Origin: Prevotella sp. | Lineage (GTDB): Bacteria; Bacteroidota; Bacteroidia; Bacteroidales; Bacteroidaceae | Assembly (NCBI GenBank): GCA_017462915.1 | Contig: JAFTQG010000038.1 | Coordinates: 52,648 to 116,647 of the forward strand | DNA length: 64,000 bases | Direction of reading: 5' to 3' | Shown: in pieces, positions 35,025 through 43,059 of the stretch | Layout: every line of letters begins with the position of its first letter | Numbering within the stretch: the stretch's first letter is position 1 | Notes under the pieces: model-generated | Seen by the model: the letters and a program-made list of their open reading frames with translations, nothing else | Databases searched by the model: none | Told to the model about the DNA's origin: nothing | Position numbers and translations under genes: made by a program

Positions 35025-36827
35025 ATGAAAAAGATAAATATTTGGATTCTTGCAGCGATGGTGTCCCTCGGAGGCGTTACCACAAGCTGCGACTTGGATG
35101 AAGAAAATCCTTCCGGTGATACTGAAGCCGCATGGAGCACAATAGCCGGATATACAAAGAAGGTAAACGATTGCTACTTCGACCTCGTGCGTGTCATCTA
35201 CGGTCAGTCAGAGGACAGCTTCCTTCTTGAGGCAGAGGGTGGTACGGACATCTGGGCTGATGTGAACGAGAACGGTACAAACGGCCAGTACAGTAAGCTC
35301 ATGCGCTATGAGGATTTCGGTGCAGCCTGCAACCTCATGAACGAGGGATATGACGGATTCTACGGCGTGGTACAGGCCTGCAACGGCGCCATCGCTTATC
35401 AGGACCAGGTCACTGACGCATCACAGGATGCAGTATACAAGCTCGCTGCCGAGGCTCATTTCATCCGCGCACATGCACTCTTCAACCTTGTAGAGTACAG
35501 AGGCGGCAAGTATCTTCCGCTGGCTCCTGTCAAGGAAGAAATAAAGTCTCTGCCTATGAGCACTGTGAACGACTTCTACAAGGTCATCCTCGAGGATCTC
35601 GAGTTTGCCATGAAGTATCTCCCTATCACACAGCCGAATCAGGGACATGTGAAGCGTGCTGCCGCATATCATCTCTATGCCAAGGCCTGCATGACATATT
35701 CTACTTATACTGACAAGATTTCCAACGTGGTGCCTATCTCCGAGGCTGAGAGCAAGGAACTTCTCAACAAGGCAAAGATTGCCATAGATGAGCTCATCGA
35801 CCATGCTGCCGACTATGACACACAGCTCTATACTGAGGCAAAGGATATCTTCGCTGAGAAGAACAATAAGAAAAATAAGGAGGCCTTCTTCGTAGTCAGC
35901 CACTGCGAGACAGACCTGACCCTTAACCCACGTGGCAATTATCCTAACCGTACATGGAAGAAATACTGCGCTTACAACAACAATAAGGCCGGTATCTACA
36001 TCGAGGGCCTGGAGCCAAGCGTGAAGTCAACTCCTAAGGTGCTCAAGGGTGACTGCATCATGGAGCCTACAAAGTATATGTATGAGCTTTACAGCAACCC
36101 TAAGGACGAGCGTTTCGATGCCTTCTTCAAGGTTGTCTACTACTGCAACAAGGCCACAAACCCAGAGAAGACTGGCTACAGATGGATAGAGGCTGATGCC
36201 AACCGCTACGGCATGAATGACGGTCGCGTGGGCAACGCTGCATACGATGTGACGCTCGGTGACACAATCATCTACCTCTCACGCACACCACTCACTGCTG
36301 CAGAGAAGGCAGAGCGCAAGTATGCTGTCTACAATATCGACGACAACTATGCTGATCCTGCCAAGCCAAAGAGATTCTTCCCGACACTCATCAAGGGCGA
36401 CTGCATGATACCTGACTACCTCACCAACCCTAACAAGGCTTACAATGCGAGCGACCAGTTCGTCTATCGTCTCGGTGAGAGCTACCTCATCTCTGCTGAG
36501 ATAGAGTGGCGTCTCGGCAATAAGGGTGCTGCCGTGGCACGTATCAATGACCTCCGCAACCGTGCCTGCAAGAATCATGACGGCAGTCTGAAGATTACAG
36601 AGGCAGAGCTTACACAGGACTTCCTCCTCGACGAGTATGCACGTGAGATGATCGGCGAGTGGAACCGCTGGATGACGCTGAAGCGCTTCCGTGCGTTCGA
36701 GTCTCGCCTGAAGCACAATCCTCAGATTAAGAGCTTCGATCCAAAGGTTCACTACCTCCGTCCTATCTCAAGCAAGGAAATCCTTCTGATAGACAACGGT
36801 GACGAGTATCAGAACCCTGGATATTAA
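35025..36827 (+). CDS. SusD/RagB family surface lipoprotein
   Basis: A 600-residue lipoprotein (lipobox TTSC, C22) with the SusD fold: early DYF-like segment NDCYFDLVR, LAAEAHFIRAHALFNLVEYRG in the TPR region, and the family ending YLRPISSKEILLIDNGDEYQ with PGY. It forms the lid of the SusC transporter just upstream and binds ligand at the cell surface. It is followed by a strong terminator, so the operon is only these two genes. Confidence 0.95.
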   Translation: MKKINIWILAAMVSLGGVTTSCDLDEENPSGDTEAAWSTIAGYTKKVNDCYFDLVRVIYGQSEDSFLLEAEGGTDIWADVNENGTNGQYSKLMRYEDFGAACNLMNEGYDGFYGVVQACNGAIAYQDQVTDASQDAVYKLAAEAHFIRAHALFNLVEYRGGKYLPLAPVKEEIKSLPMSTVNDFYKVILEDLEFAMKYLPITQPNQGHVKRAAAYHLYAKACMTYSTYTDKISNVVPISEAESKELLNKAKIAIDELIDHAADYDTQLYTEAKDIFAEKNNKKNKEAFFVVSHCETDLTLNPRGNYPNRTWKKYCAYNNNKAGIYIEGLEPSVKSTPKVLKGDCIMEPTKYMYELYSNPKDERFDAFFKVVYYCNKATNPEKTGYRWIEADANRYGMNDGRVGNAAYDVTLGDTIIYLSRTPLTAAEKAERKYAVYNIDDNYADPAKPKRFFPTLIKGDCMIPDYLTNPNKAYNASDQFVYRLGESYLISAEIEWRLGNKGAAVARINDLRNRACKNHDGSLKITEAELTQDFLLDEYAREMIGEWNRWMTLKRFRAFESRLKHNPQIKSFDPKVHYLRPISSKEILLIDNGDEYQNPGY

Positions 36828-36873
36828 ACCCTGTCGCCAGACGCGACCAGCGTCTGTGATGATATGAAAGAAC

Positions 36874-36918
36874 AACAAGCAAGTGACCCGCAATGAGTCG
36901 CTTGCTTGTTCTTTTTTT
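36874..36918 (+). terminator. Rho-independent terminator of the susC/susD operon
   Basis: AACAAGCAAGTGAC pairs with GTCGCTTGCTTGTT (one wobble), 9-base loop, followed by C and T7. Confidence 0.9.
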
Positions 36919-37682
36919 ATGTCGGAATATGGCATTTTGATATGTTTCTTCATTGCTCATAAGGCCATTAAGGATAATGGTTTATAGAAAAAAACATTTG
37001 ATGTCAATTTGTATTATTTAACTATATTAGCGGTGATGAATTGGAAATTTATTGCTACATTTGCATAAAATTCTCCGAGTACTTTTATCTTGAAGAACTG
37101 AAAGTTAGCTAAAACTGACGTTTAGAGACCCAGGAGATGAGGACTACCTACGCCGATCCGATGCAAGTAATACATTCTTGCCAGCGGAGTTTTCGGGAGG
37201 GAATGGGAATTTACTATATTTATGAAAGCGTTTACTTTGGCGCTTTGTTCTTGACTGCTTGAAACTTCGCAACTTTCCAGATGATGTCAGGACATAGCAA
37301 CAGTAGATGCTCATGGGATGTTTTTTATAGACATTCCTGTCAATGTATTTCATGCCATTTGTAATATACAATGTGTAAGGAGTACAGACAGGGATAATTA
37401 TATAAACACATCGGCGTGGGTTCTGCGTTGCTCGTTCTACATCATCGGGCAATGCGAAGGCCTCAAGCAGTGGAACGGGTGACTTTGTCAGACTTCCACG
37501 CTTTTTTATTTATAGCCTAATAATCAGTGTTTTTTTCTGCCAAAGTATGGAAGTCACGGAGGCGCATCAGCTATTGCTATGGAATATCTATGCCTAATTA
37601 CGTATGGAAGGTACTCTATTACACAGGGAATTGTACCAGTTCATGTGTAAATGTGATTTTACTGGATAGAAAAAATAAAACA
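36919..37682. other. Gene-poor interval before the TIR operon
   Basis: About 760 bases. A -7 box TACATTTG lies at 37056-37063 without a clear -33, and a small AAAGCG/CGCTTT stem near 37226. A minus-strand frame 37144-37452 (102 codons) has no recognised motif, unusual residue composition and no promoter, so it is not called. The TIR operon may start from 37056 with a very long leader or from an unrecognised promoter; degraded coding DNA is possible. Confidence 0.4.
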
Positions 37683-38141
37683 ATGATTATGGAGAATTGT
37701 ATTTTAGAAGCAAAAGAGATGTCATCAGTGCAGGCGCATATTACAATGATGCAAAATATTATCAATAGGATGGCACAAAACTCTATGCAGTGCAAGCAAT
37801 GGTGCATTGCTGTTGAAACAGTACTGTTTGGTATTGCAAAAGATGCTGTTGATGTCTGGCTGTTAGGGATTGTTGTCATTGTGTCTTTGATGTTTATGTA
37901 TATGGACGCAAGCTATTTGAGTTTTGAAAGACAGTTTAAGGAGCAACAGAGGCATTTGATTGACAAGATAAACAAAGGTGAACCTTTCGGGAAAGATCTT
38001 TTTATGGTTGAAACCACGAAAAAGGATTTTCGCCAGATAAGGAATGCCGCTTGTTCGTTTTCTGTATGGATATATTACATCACTATAATAATTTTTGTAT
38101 TCGTTTTTATATTAATGAAGTATTATGGGATATTCGCGTAG
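37683..38141 (+). CDS. Small multi-TM protein paired with a TIR protein
   Basis: A 152-residue membrane protein starting MIMENCILEAKEMSSVQAHI. Hydrophobic segments lie at about residues 38-50, 57-77 and 125-148, with a cytosolic helical loop between (SFERQFKEQQRHLIDKIN). The opening pattern (QAHITMMQNIINRMAQNS, then a Lys/Trp and the first helix) matches a widespread family of small membrane proteins found next to TIR genes; no named domain is claimed. An in-frame upstream extension to 37527 has no supporting start. The last 17 bases overlap the TIR gene. Confidence 0.8.
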   Translation: MIMENCILEAKEMSSVQAHITMMQNIINRMAQNSMQCKQWCIAVETVLFGIAKDAVDVWLLGIVVIVSLMFMYMDASYLSFERQFKEQQRHLIDKINKGEPFGKDLFMVETTKKDFRQIRNAACSFSVWIYYITIIIFVFVFILMKYYGIFA

Positions 38142-39303
38142 AAAATTATCTCAGTTGGAGACCTTGTATGGGAAACAGCTGAAAAAGCCGATTGCAGACA
38201 TCATCAGGCTTATGCCAAGGAATTTTTCCGATGCGGAATTTGTTTTGGCATTTCAAAAGTATTACAGGTATATATGGGATGACCTGTGTCGGGAGCATAA
38301 CTATTATGTTCGCAAAAACAAAACATTCCGTGGCAGAAAGCCGTTATTATTTCCCAGTGCAGGGGCATTTGTTTTGTCTAAGGCAGGCCATGTCATAAAA
38401 AAGGCAAGACAAGACAGGCAGGTTGTCCTATCGCAAGAGGAGAAGGACAAGCTACGGTGTGAACTTGAGAGACAATGCATTGAAAAACTGAAGAAAAGAG
38501 AAGAAAAGGTAAAGGAAAATACAATTTTATTGCAGGATGTAGTACCAAACTATGCTGACAATATGATTGATTCTTATTTCTATAATCGCAAAAACAATCC
38601 CGCAGATGTAAACATACGCTATTATATTCTTAAGGAAATAGCCAAGTTTGACAATAAGAGATTCATATCGTTTTTCTTCAAAGTGATGAGCAGTGAGCGT
38701 AATGATTCATGCAGGGAATTTGCATTTAGGACATTGAAGAAATGGGACATGACTGTACATCTGCCTAAAAAACGGAAAGGCAGGAAATCTCCAAATGAAC
38801 ATGTGCAGCCTGCATTACCTTCCAATCCTGATGAACAGATGCAACTGCTGTACACTTTGCAGCTGGAGAAAGAAAAGTCATATAATGTATTTTTGTCGCA
38901 CCGTTCAACAGACAGGGGCAAAGTAATACACGTGAAGGACACTCTGAACCGTTACGGGCTTAGTGTGTATGTGGACTGGATGTTGGACAGCGAGGGGCTG
39001 CCTCGTGAAAAAATGAATGACAACACAATCAATGTTCTAAAATGGCGTATACTGCAGAGTGACTGTCTGCTTTATTTGCATACGGAGAATTGCAAAGAGT
39101 CTACTTTTATACCTATAGAACTTGATTACGCAGATGAACATGCCAAACCAATGGCTGTCCTGAATTTTGATGGCAGTCTGGAAACAGATACGACACAATG
39201 CAAGCCACATGTCGCAATCAAGGAGGACAGAGTGTTTGTCGTTGTTGATGGCAAAGAGATAGAGTTTGATAAATGGCTTAATATTAAAAAACAAGAAAAA
39301 TGA
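38125..39303 (+). CDS. TIR-domain protein
   Basis: A 392-residue cytosolic protein. The C-terminal residues 253-345 are a TIR domain: YNVFLSHRSTDRGKV, YGLSVYVDWMLDSEGLP, LQSDCLLYLHTENCKES, then PIELDYADE, whose glutamate E332 is at the position of the catalytic glutamate of NADase-type TIRs. Residues 1-250 are helical and basic with no recognised domain and could be the sensor. Bacterial TIR proteins often cleave NAD+ or make signal nucleotides in phage defence. Coupled upstream to a membrane protein and downstream (ATGA overlap) to an LRR gene. Confidence 0.85.
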   Translation: MGYSRRKLSQLETLYGKQLKKPIADIIRLMPRNFSDAEFVLAFQKYYRYIWDDLCREHNYYVRKNKTFRGRKPLLFPSAGAFVLSKAGHVIKKARQDRQVVLSQEEKDKLRCELERQCIEKLKKREEKVKENTILLQDVVPNYADNMIDSYFYNRKNNPADVNIRYYILKEIAKFDNKRFISFFFKVMSSERNDSCREFAFRTLKKWDMTVHLPKKRKGRKSPNEHVQPALPSNPDEQMQLLYTLQLEKEKSYNVFLSHRSTDRGKVIHVKDTLNRYGLSVYVDWMLDSEGLPREKMNDNTINVLKWRILQSDCLLYLHTENCKESTFIPIELDYADEHAKPMAVLNFDGSLETDTTQCKPHVAIKEDRVFVVVDGKEIEFDKWLNIKKQEK

Positions 39304-40796
39304 AAACTTTAAGAACTATCAGAATCGTATGTTTCGTGTTCCTGGTAATGGTTGGAGCTAAGCTCAATGCTTCAGATTTTATTGTTGATGGAATATGCTA
39401 TGATGTGGTATCTTTTGCAGATATGACATGCTCAGTAGCTCCATCTGATGATAAATATGCAGGTGATATAATTATACCAGAACGGGTAGTATATAACAAT
39501 AGGACGTTTACTGTTGTATGCATAGGTGACTCTGCTTTCTATAAATGCGTAAATCTGACGAGCGTCACTATACCCAACTCCGTGACGAGTATAGGCGATA
39601 GTGCTTTCGAATATTGCAGTGGTCTTACGAGTATCACTATACCCAACTCCGTGACGAGTATAGGATTCGGTGCTTTCGCGTATTGCCGTGGTCTTACGAG
39701 TGTCACTATACCAGATTCCGTGATGAGTATAGGATACAGTGCTTTCTATGGTTGCTCTGGTCTTACGAGTGTCACTATATCAAACTCCGTGACGAGTATC
39801 GCAGCTGGAACTTTCTATGAATGCGTAGGTTTGACAAACATCACTATACCAAACTCCGTGACGAGTATAGGATACGCTGCTTTCTATGGTTGCTCTGGTC
39901 TTACGAGCGTCACTATACCAAACTCCGTGACGAATATGGGATACGCTGCTTTCTATGGTTGCTCTGGTCTTACAAGCGTCACTATACCAAACTCTCTTAC
40001 GATTATAGAAACCGATGTTTTCTATGGTTGCTTTGGTCTTACGAGCGTAACTATACCAAACTCCGTGACGAGTATAGGAGCCCGTGCTTTCTATGCTTGC
40101 CATGGTCTTAGGAGTGTCACTATACCAAACTCTATTACGAGTATAGGCAATTCTGTTTTCTGGGGATGTGGTAGCTTGAGAAAACTAACGATAGAAGATG
40201 GAAATTCACCTCTGAAATTGGAATACGCAAGCGTCTATTACGATAACACTAGATATATGGCAGACTGCTTTAGCCATAGTCCGTTGGATACATTATACTT
40301 AGGCCGACCTTGTTATCGTGATGGGTCCGGTGATTCACCTTTTAAGAAAGAAACTCTTAGAGAGGTCGCTATAGGAGGCTCTGTGACGACTATAGGAGCG
40401 GATGATTTCAGTGGTTGCTCTGGACTGGAGAATATGGTTATAGGTAGTTCTGTGACATGCATTGAAATGAATGCTTTCGCTGGTTGCAGTAGTTTGACGA
40501 ACCTTTATGTGTTAAATCCGATTCCTCCAACACTTGGCTCTGGTTTTACAAATCCACAATATATGAATCTGAATGTCTATGTTCCTAATGGCACATTGGC
40601 TTCATATCAAAATGCAGACGTGTGGAAACTTTTCTGGAATCTGCAAGAAAAGGATTTTACAGGCACAGGTATAGATGCTGTAGAGTTAAAGAAAGCGACA
40701 TCTGATGCGAAGTATTGGGATATTAATGGACGTAGGCTTTCAGCTCCTAAGCGAGGGCTGAATATCTTCAATGGGAAGAAAGTAATGATAAAATGA
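39300..40796 (+). CDS. Secreted BspA-type leucine-rich repeat protein
   Basis: A 498-residue protein with signal peptide (MKTLRTIRIVCFVFLVMVGA, cleavage near LNAS). About ten LRR_5/BspA repeats of 23 residues follow (consensus LTSVTIPNSVTSIGxxAFYG, then C), then a less regular segment and a C-terminal WDINGRRLSAPKRGLNIF-like end typical of Prevotella secreted proteins and reminiscent of the type IX sorting tail. BspA proteins bind host matrix or other bacteria. The ATG overlaps the TIR stop by four bases, an unexpected coupling of a cytosolic TIR with a surface LRR protein. Confidence 0.9.
   Translation: MKTLRTIRIVCFVFLVMVGAKLNASDFIVDGICYDVVSFADMTCSVAPSDDKYAGDIIIPERVVYNNRTFTVVCIGDSAFYKCVNLTSVTIPNSVTSIGDSAFEYCSGLTSITIPNSVTSIGFGAFAYCRGLTSVTIPDSVMSIGYSAFYGCSGLTSVTISNSVTSIAAGTFYECVGLTNITIPNSVTSIGYAAFYGCSGLTSVTIPNSVTNMGYAAFYGCSGLTSVTIPNSLTIIETDVFYGCFGLTSVTIPNSVTSIGARAFYACHGLRSVTIPNSITSIGNSVFWGCGSLRKLTIEDGNSPLKLEYASVYYDNTRYMADCFSHSPLDTLYLGRPCYRDGSGDSPFKKETLREVAIGGSVTTIGADDFSGCSGLENMVIGSSVTCIEMNAFAGCSSLTNLYVLNPIPPTLGSGFTNPQYMNLNVYVPNGTLASYQNADVWKLFWNLQEKDFTGTGIDAVELKKATSDAKYWDINGRRLSAPKRGLNIFNGKKVMIK
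39549..40140 (+). repeat. 69-bp tandem repeats in the LRR gene
   Basis: Eight to nine near-identical 69-base units, for example CCAAACTCCGTGACGAGTAT repeated, encode the LRR core. High DNA identity between units allows repeat number to change by recombination. Confidence 0.85.
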
Positions 40797-40987
40797 TGTA
40801 ATCCTCTCCATGTACTATATGTAATTGCTATCATTTCTGCTTTTGATGGCATCTGCAAGAGTCTCAGTATCGAGAGTGATATGATAAAACACCAACAGGG
40901 AGCAGGCAAATATTTTTATATAGCAGGTTTCCTGTTGTTGTTTTATGTTATGCTCTCTGTGAATGAGGGGCTTTTTGCTGTAAAATA

Positions 40988-41566
40988 TTATGGCAGGATA
41001 TACATAAATGAGTGATACAGCTGTGCTACAAGAATGTACAGCAGAATGTATGGTGCTGCCATGCTTATGCCGTTCAGAGCTGCGAGGTATAGCTGGCGCA
41101 GGGTAGTGTATCGGGAGTCAAGAGTGCCGTAGGTGATGGCGCAGGTGCATGTCACGAAGCACAGCATAGGTATTGCTCCAGCAGAGAAACTGCTGCCAAG
41201 AAGACGGCCTGTAGCGCTGAGAAGGACGGCATGGGGTGTGAATGTCAGCAGCACGATGGCGGCAAGTTGCAGGAGAAACACGAGGATTGTGAACTGCAAG
41301 GCAAAGCCTTTCTTTGGCTTTGTGAGCTTGCTGCCTTGAAGAATCCCTGCCGAGATGCCGATAAGGATTATCCATATAATATAAGGTGTGGCAAGCAGCT
41401 TTGCATGACTGCCTATGAACCAGCGTATGCCGTCGGGCGAGAGAAGGGATACCACGCCGCTGTCCTGCCATGCTGTGCTTATTATCCAGGAGAGAGGAAA
41501 GAGCATCGCCTCGCAGAATAGCAGAAGGCAGAGGACTGAAGGCATAAGGTTTTTTCTGTAGTTCAT
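40988..41566 (-). CDS. Short AbgT-like membrane protein
   Basis: A 192-residue protein with about five transmembrane helices. GVVSLLSPDGIRWFIGSHAK and LLSATGRLLGSSFSAGAIPM resemble the start of AbgT (aminobenzoyl-glutamate transporter) proteins and a family of short Bacteroidales relatives, but full AbgT is about 500 residues. It is either a specialised short form or a remnant. It stands alone between the LRR gene and a word-repeat site; 40797-40987 holds nothing else. Confidence 0.6.
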   Translation of the reverse strand: MNYRKNLMPSVLCLLLFCEAMLFPLSWIISTAWQDSGVVSLLSPDGIRWFIGSHAKLLATPYIIWIILIGISAGILQGSKLTKPKKGFALQFTILVFLLQLAAIVLLTFTPHAVLLSATGRLLGSSFSAGAIPMLCFVTCTCAITYGTLDSRYTTLRQLYLAALNGISMAAPYILLYILVAQLYHSFMYILP

Positions 41567-41570
41567 GGGT

Positions 41571-41713
41571 ATGGTTATGCGGTTTGTGTGCGGTTAAACG
41601 GTTTTACGGTTGTGAGGTTGTTTAGTTATTGTATCGTTTGGTGGTTTAACCATGTGGTGATATCCGTACAACCGCCAAACCGTACAACCGCATAACCGCA
41701 CACAAACCGCAAA
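41571..41713. repeat. Low-complexity inverted repeat, site 4
   Basis: Left vocabulary TATGCGGTTTGTGTGCGG and CGGTTTTACGGTTG; right vocabulary CCGCCAAACCGTACAACC and CGCATAACCGCACAC, complementary to it. A hairpin with a spacer of about 50 bases is possible. It separates two minus-strand genes. Confidence 0.7.
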
Positions 41714-41715
41714 AC

Positions 41716-42432
41716 TCACTCCTCGTCAGGGACGAGATTGTCTATGTCTATTATGTGCAGTTCCAGAGCCCTTGTGACAAGTCGTGTGGCATTGATGCCG
41801 GACTTTTTCGGGAAAAGTTTCTGTATGAGTTCTGCCTGCCGCTTCTCCAAAGACTTGACACCGAACGGCATACCGCGGAGGGATGTTATCTGCTCCTTTG
41901 TATATCCGAGGGCGAGATGGCGCAGGAAACGCTCGTCGTACTCGTCTATCTCGTATCTTATCTTTGCGTCCTGATTCAGCTGTTCCGAACCGACTGTGCG
42001 CTTGAAACGCTCGACTATGCGTTCAAGTATAGGCTGGTTGAACACGAGTTGCTTGCCGTCCATTACGGCAACGACATCGCGGCGTGTGAGGAGTTCTCCG
42101 GTCTTGAGGATGATGCCGTCAGCCCCGGCGTCGAGCACATCCACCCAGAGCTTCTCGTTGAGTATCTCTCCCGTGAAGATAAGCACCTTCACTTTCGGAC
42201 GTGTCTGCTTTGTCTGTCGGCAAATCTCCACACCTACGGTTGTCGAACCGCCAAGGCCGAGATCAAGGAGCACAAGGTCAGGCTCTTCCTTACGTATCAG
42301 ACGCCAGTATTCCGCCTCATTCTGCGCCGTGCCGATTATCTCCGCTTCAGGGATGTCGTTGCGTATTATGCCCTCAGTACCTTTCAGTTCGAGAGCCACA
42401 TCTTCCACGATGATTACTTTGAAGTTTTCCAT
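41716..42432 (-). CDS. Response regulator with LuxR-like output domain
   Basis: A 238-residue two-component regulator. The receiver domain opens MENFKVIIVEDVALELKG, with phospho-acceptor aspartate in LVLLDLGLGG and the conserved lysine in GIILKTGELL. The C-terminal part (FLRHLALGYTKEQI... KSLEKRQAELIQKLF) resembles a NarL/LuxR-type helix-turn-helix, with LALGYTxEQI replacing the usual LAxGxSxKEI. An in-frame start 66 bases upstream would add residues unlike the family. No histidine kinase gene is in the window, so it is an orphan. It follows the cyclo-ligase by 87 bases in the same direction. Confidence 0.85.
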   Translation of the reverse strand: MENFKVIIVEDVALELKGTEGIIRNDIPEAEIIGTAQNEAEYWRLIRKEEPDLVLLDLGLGGSTTVGVEICRQTKQTRPKVKVLIFTGEILNEKLWVDVLDAGADGIILKTGELLTRRDVVAVMDGKQLVFNQPILERIVERFKRTVGSEQLNQDAKIRYEIDEYDERFLRHLALGYTKEQITSLRGMPFGVKSLEKRQAELIQKLFPKKSGINATRLVTRALELHIIDIDNLVPDEE

Positions 42433-42519
42433 AAATATGTTGGAAATATTGTTTTTGATTTTAAGTTTCAGGTAAATCTGTGTCGTTCTGCCCCGCATGG
42501 CAAAGCCTTCCCGATGTCT

Positions 42520-43059
42520 CTAAACCAGTTCGTCTACTGGCATATCGTATTCTCCGCGAGGCACTGCCTCCACAATCTGGAAATCATGGCAGACACCGAT
42601 GGTGTACACCTGTCCTGCCTTTTTAAGGAATCTGTCGTAATATCCCTTGCCTCTCCCGAGACGGTTGCCGTCGCGGTCGAAGGCAACTCCTGGCACAAGC
42701 ACTACAGACGGTTGGCTTTGCAGTGTCGCGATGTCACTCTCCTCGCCGTGAGGCTCAAGTATTCCAAACGCTCCAGGTGACATGGACGCTTCTCCGCGGT
42801 ATCTGCGAAGCACCATCTCCGTGTCGCTTGTCACGCACGGGAGGAGCACATTCTTGCCTTGGGCGTAAAGAGAGACGATGACACTGCTGATGTCCGGTTC
42901 GTCGGGCAAGCTCCAGAACGCCACGACAGTCTTTGCCTCCTGTATGCGCGGATGGCGGAGAATCCTCTCACAGACAACTGCCGACCTTGCGGCCAGCTCT
43001 TCGGCAGAGTGCCTTCTGCGCTCTTCTGTGATGCTATTTCTTAGCTCCTGCTTTGTCAT
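42520..43059 (-). CDS. ygfA: 5-formyltetrahydrofolate cyclo-ligase
   Basis: A 179-residue MTHFS-type enzyme that converts 5-formyl-THF to methenyl-THF with ATP. Evidence is the MTKQELRNSI start, VPGVAFDRDGNRLGRGKGYY, DRFL, and GVCHDFQIVEAVPRGEYD. Its start codon lies 26 bases inside the end of the S41 peptidase gene, so the two are co-translated. Confidence 0.93.
   Translation of the reverse strand: MTKQELRNSITEERRRHSAEELAARSAVVCERILRHPRIQEAKTVVAFWSLPDEPDISSVIVSLYAQGKNVLLPCVTSDTEMVLRRYRGEASMSPGAFGILEPHGEESDIATLQSQPSVVLVPGVAFDRDGNRLGRGKGYYDRFLKKAGQVYTIGVCHDFQIVEAVPRGEYDMPVDELV

Noticed and set aside
37144-37452. Minus-strand 102-codon gene
   Set aside because: No recognised motif, no promoter, and residue composition unlike real neighbours; kept only as a note on the intergenic interval.
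39549-40140. CRISPR-like regular repeats
   Set aside because: The 69-base period is a coding LRR repeat in an open frame with signal peptide.
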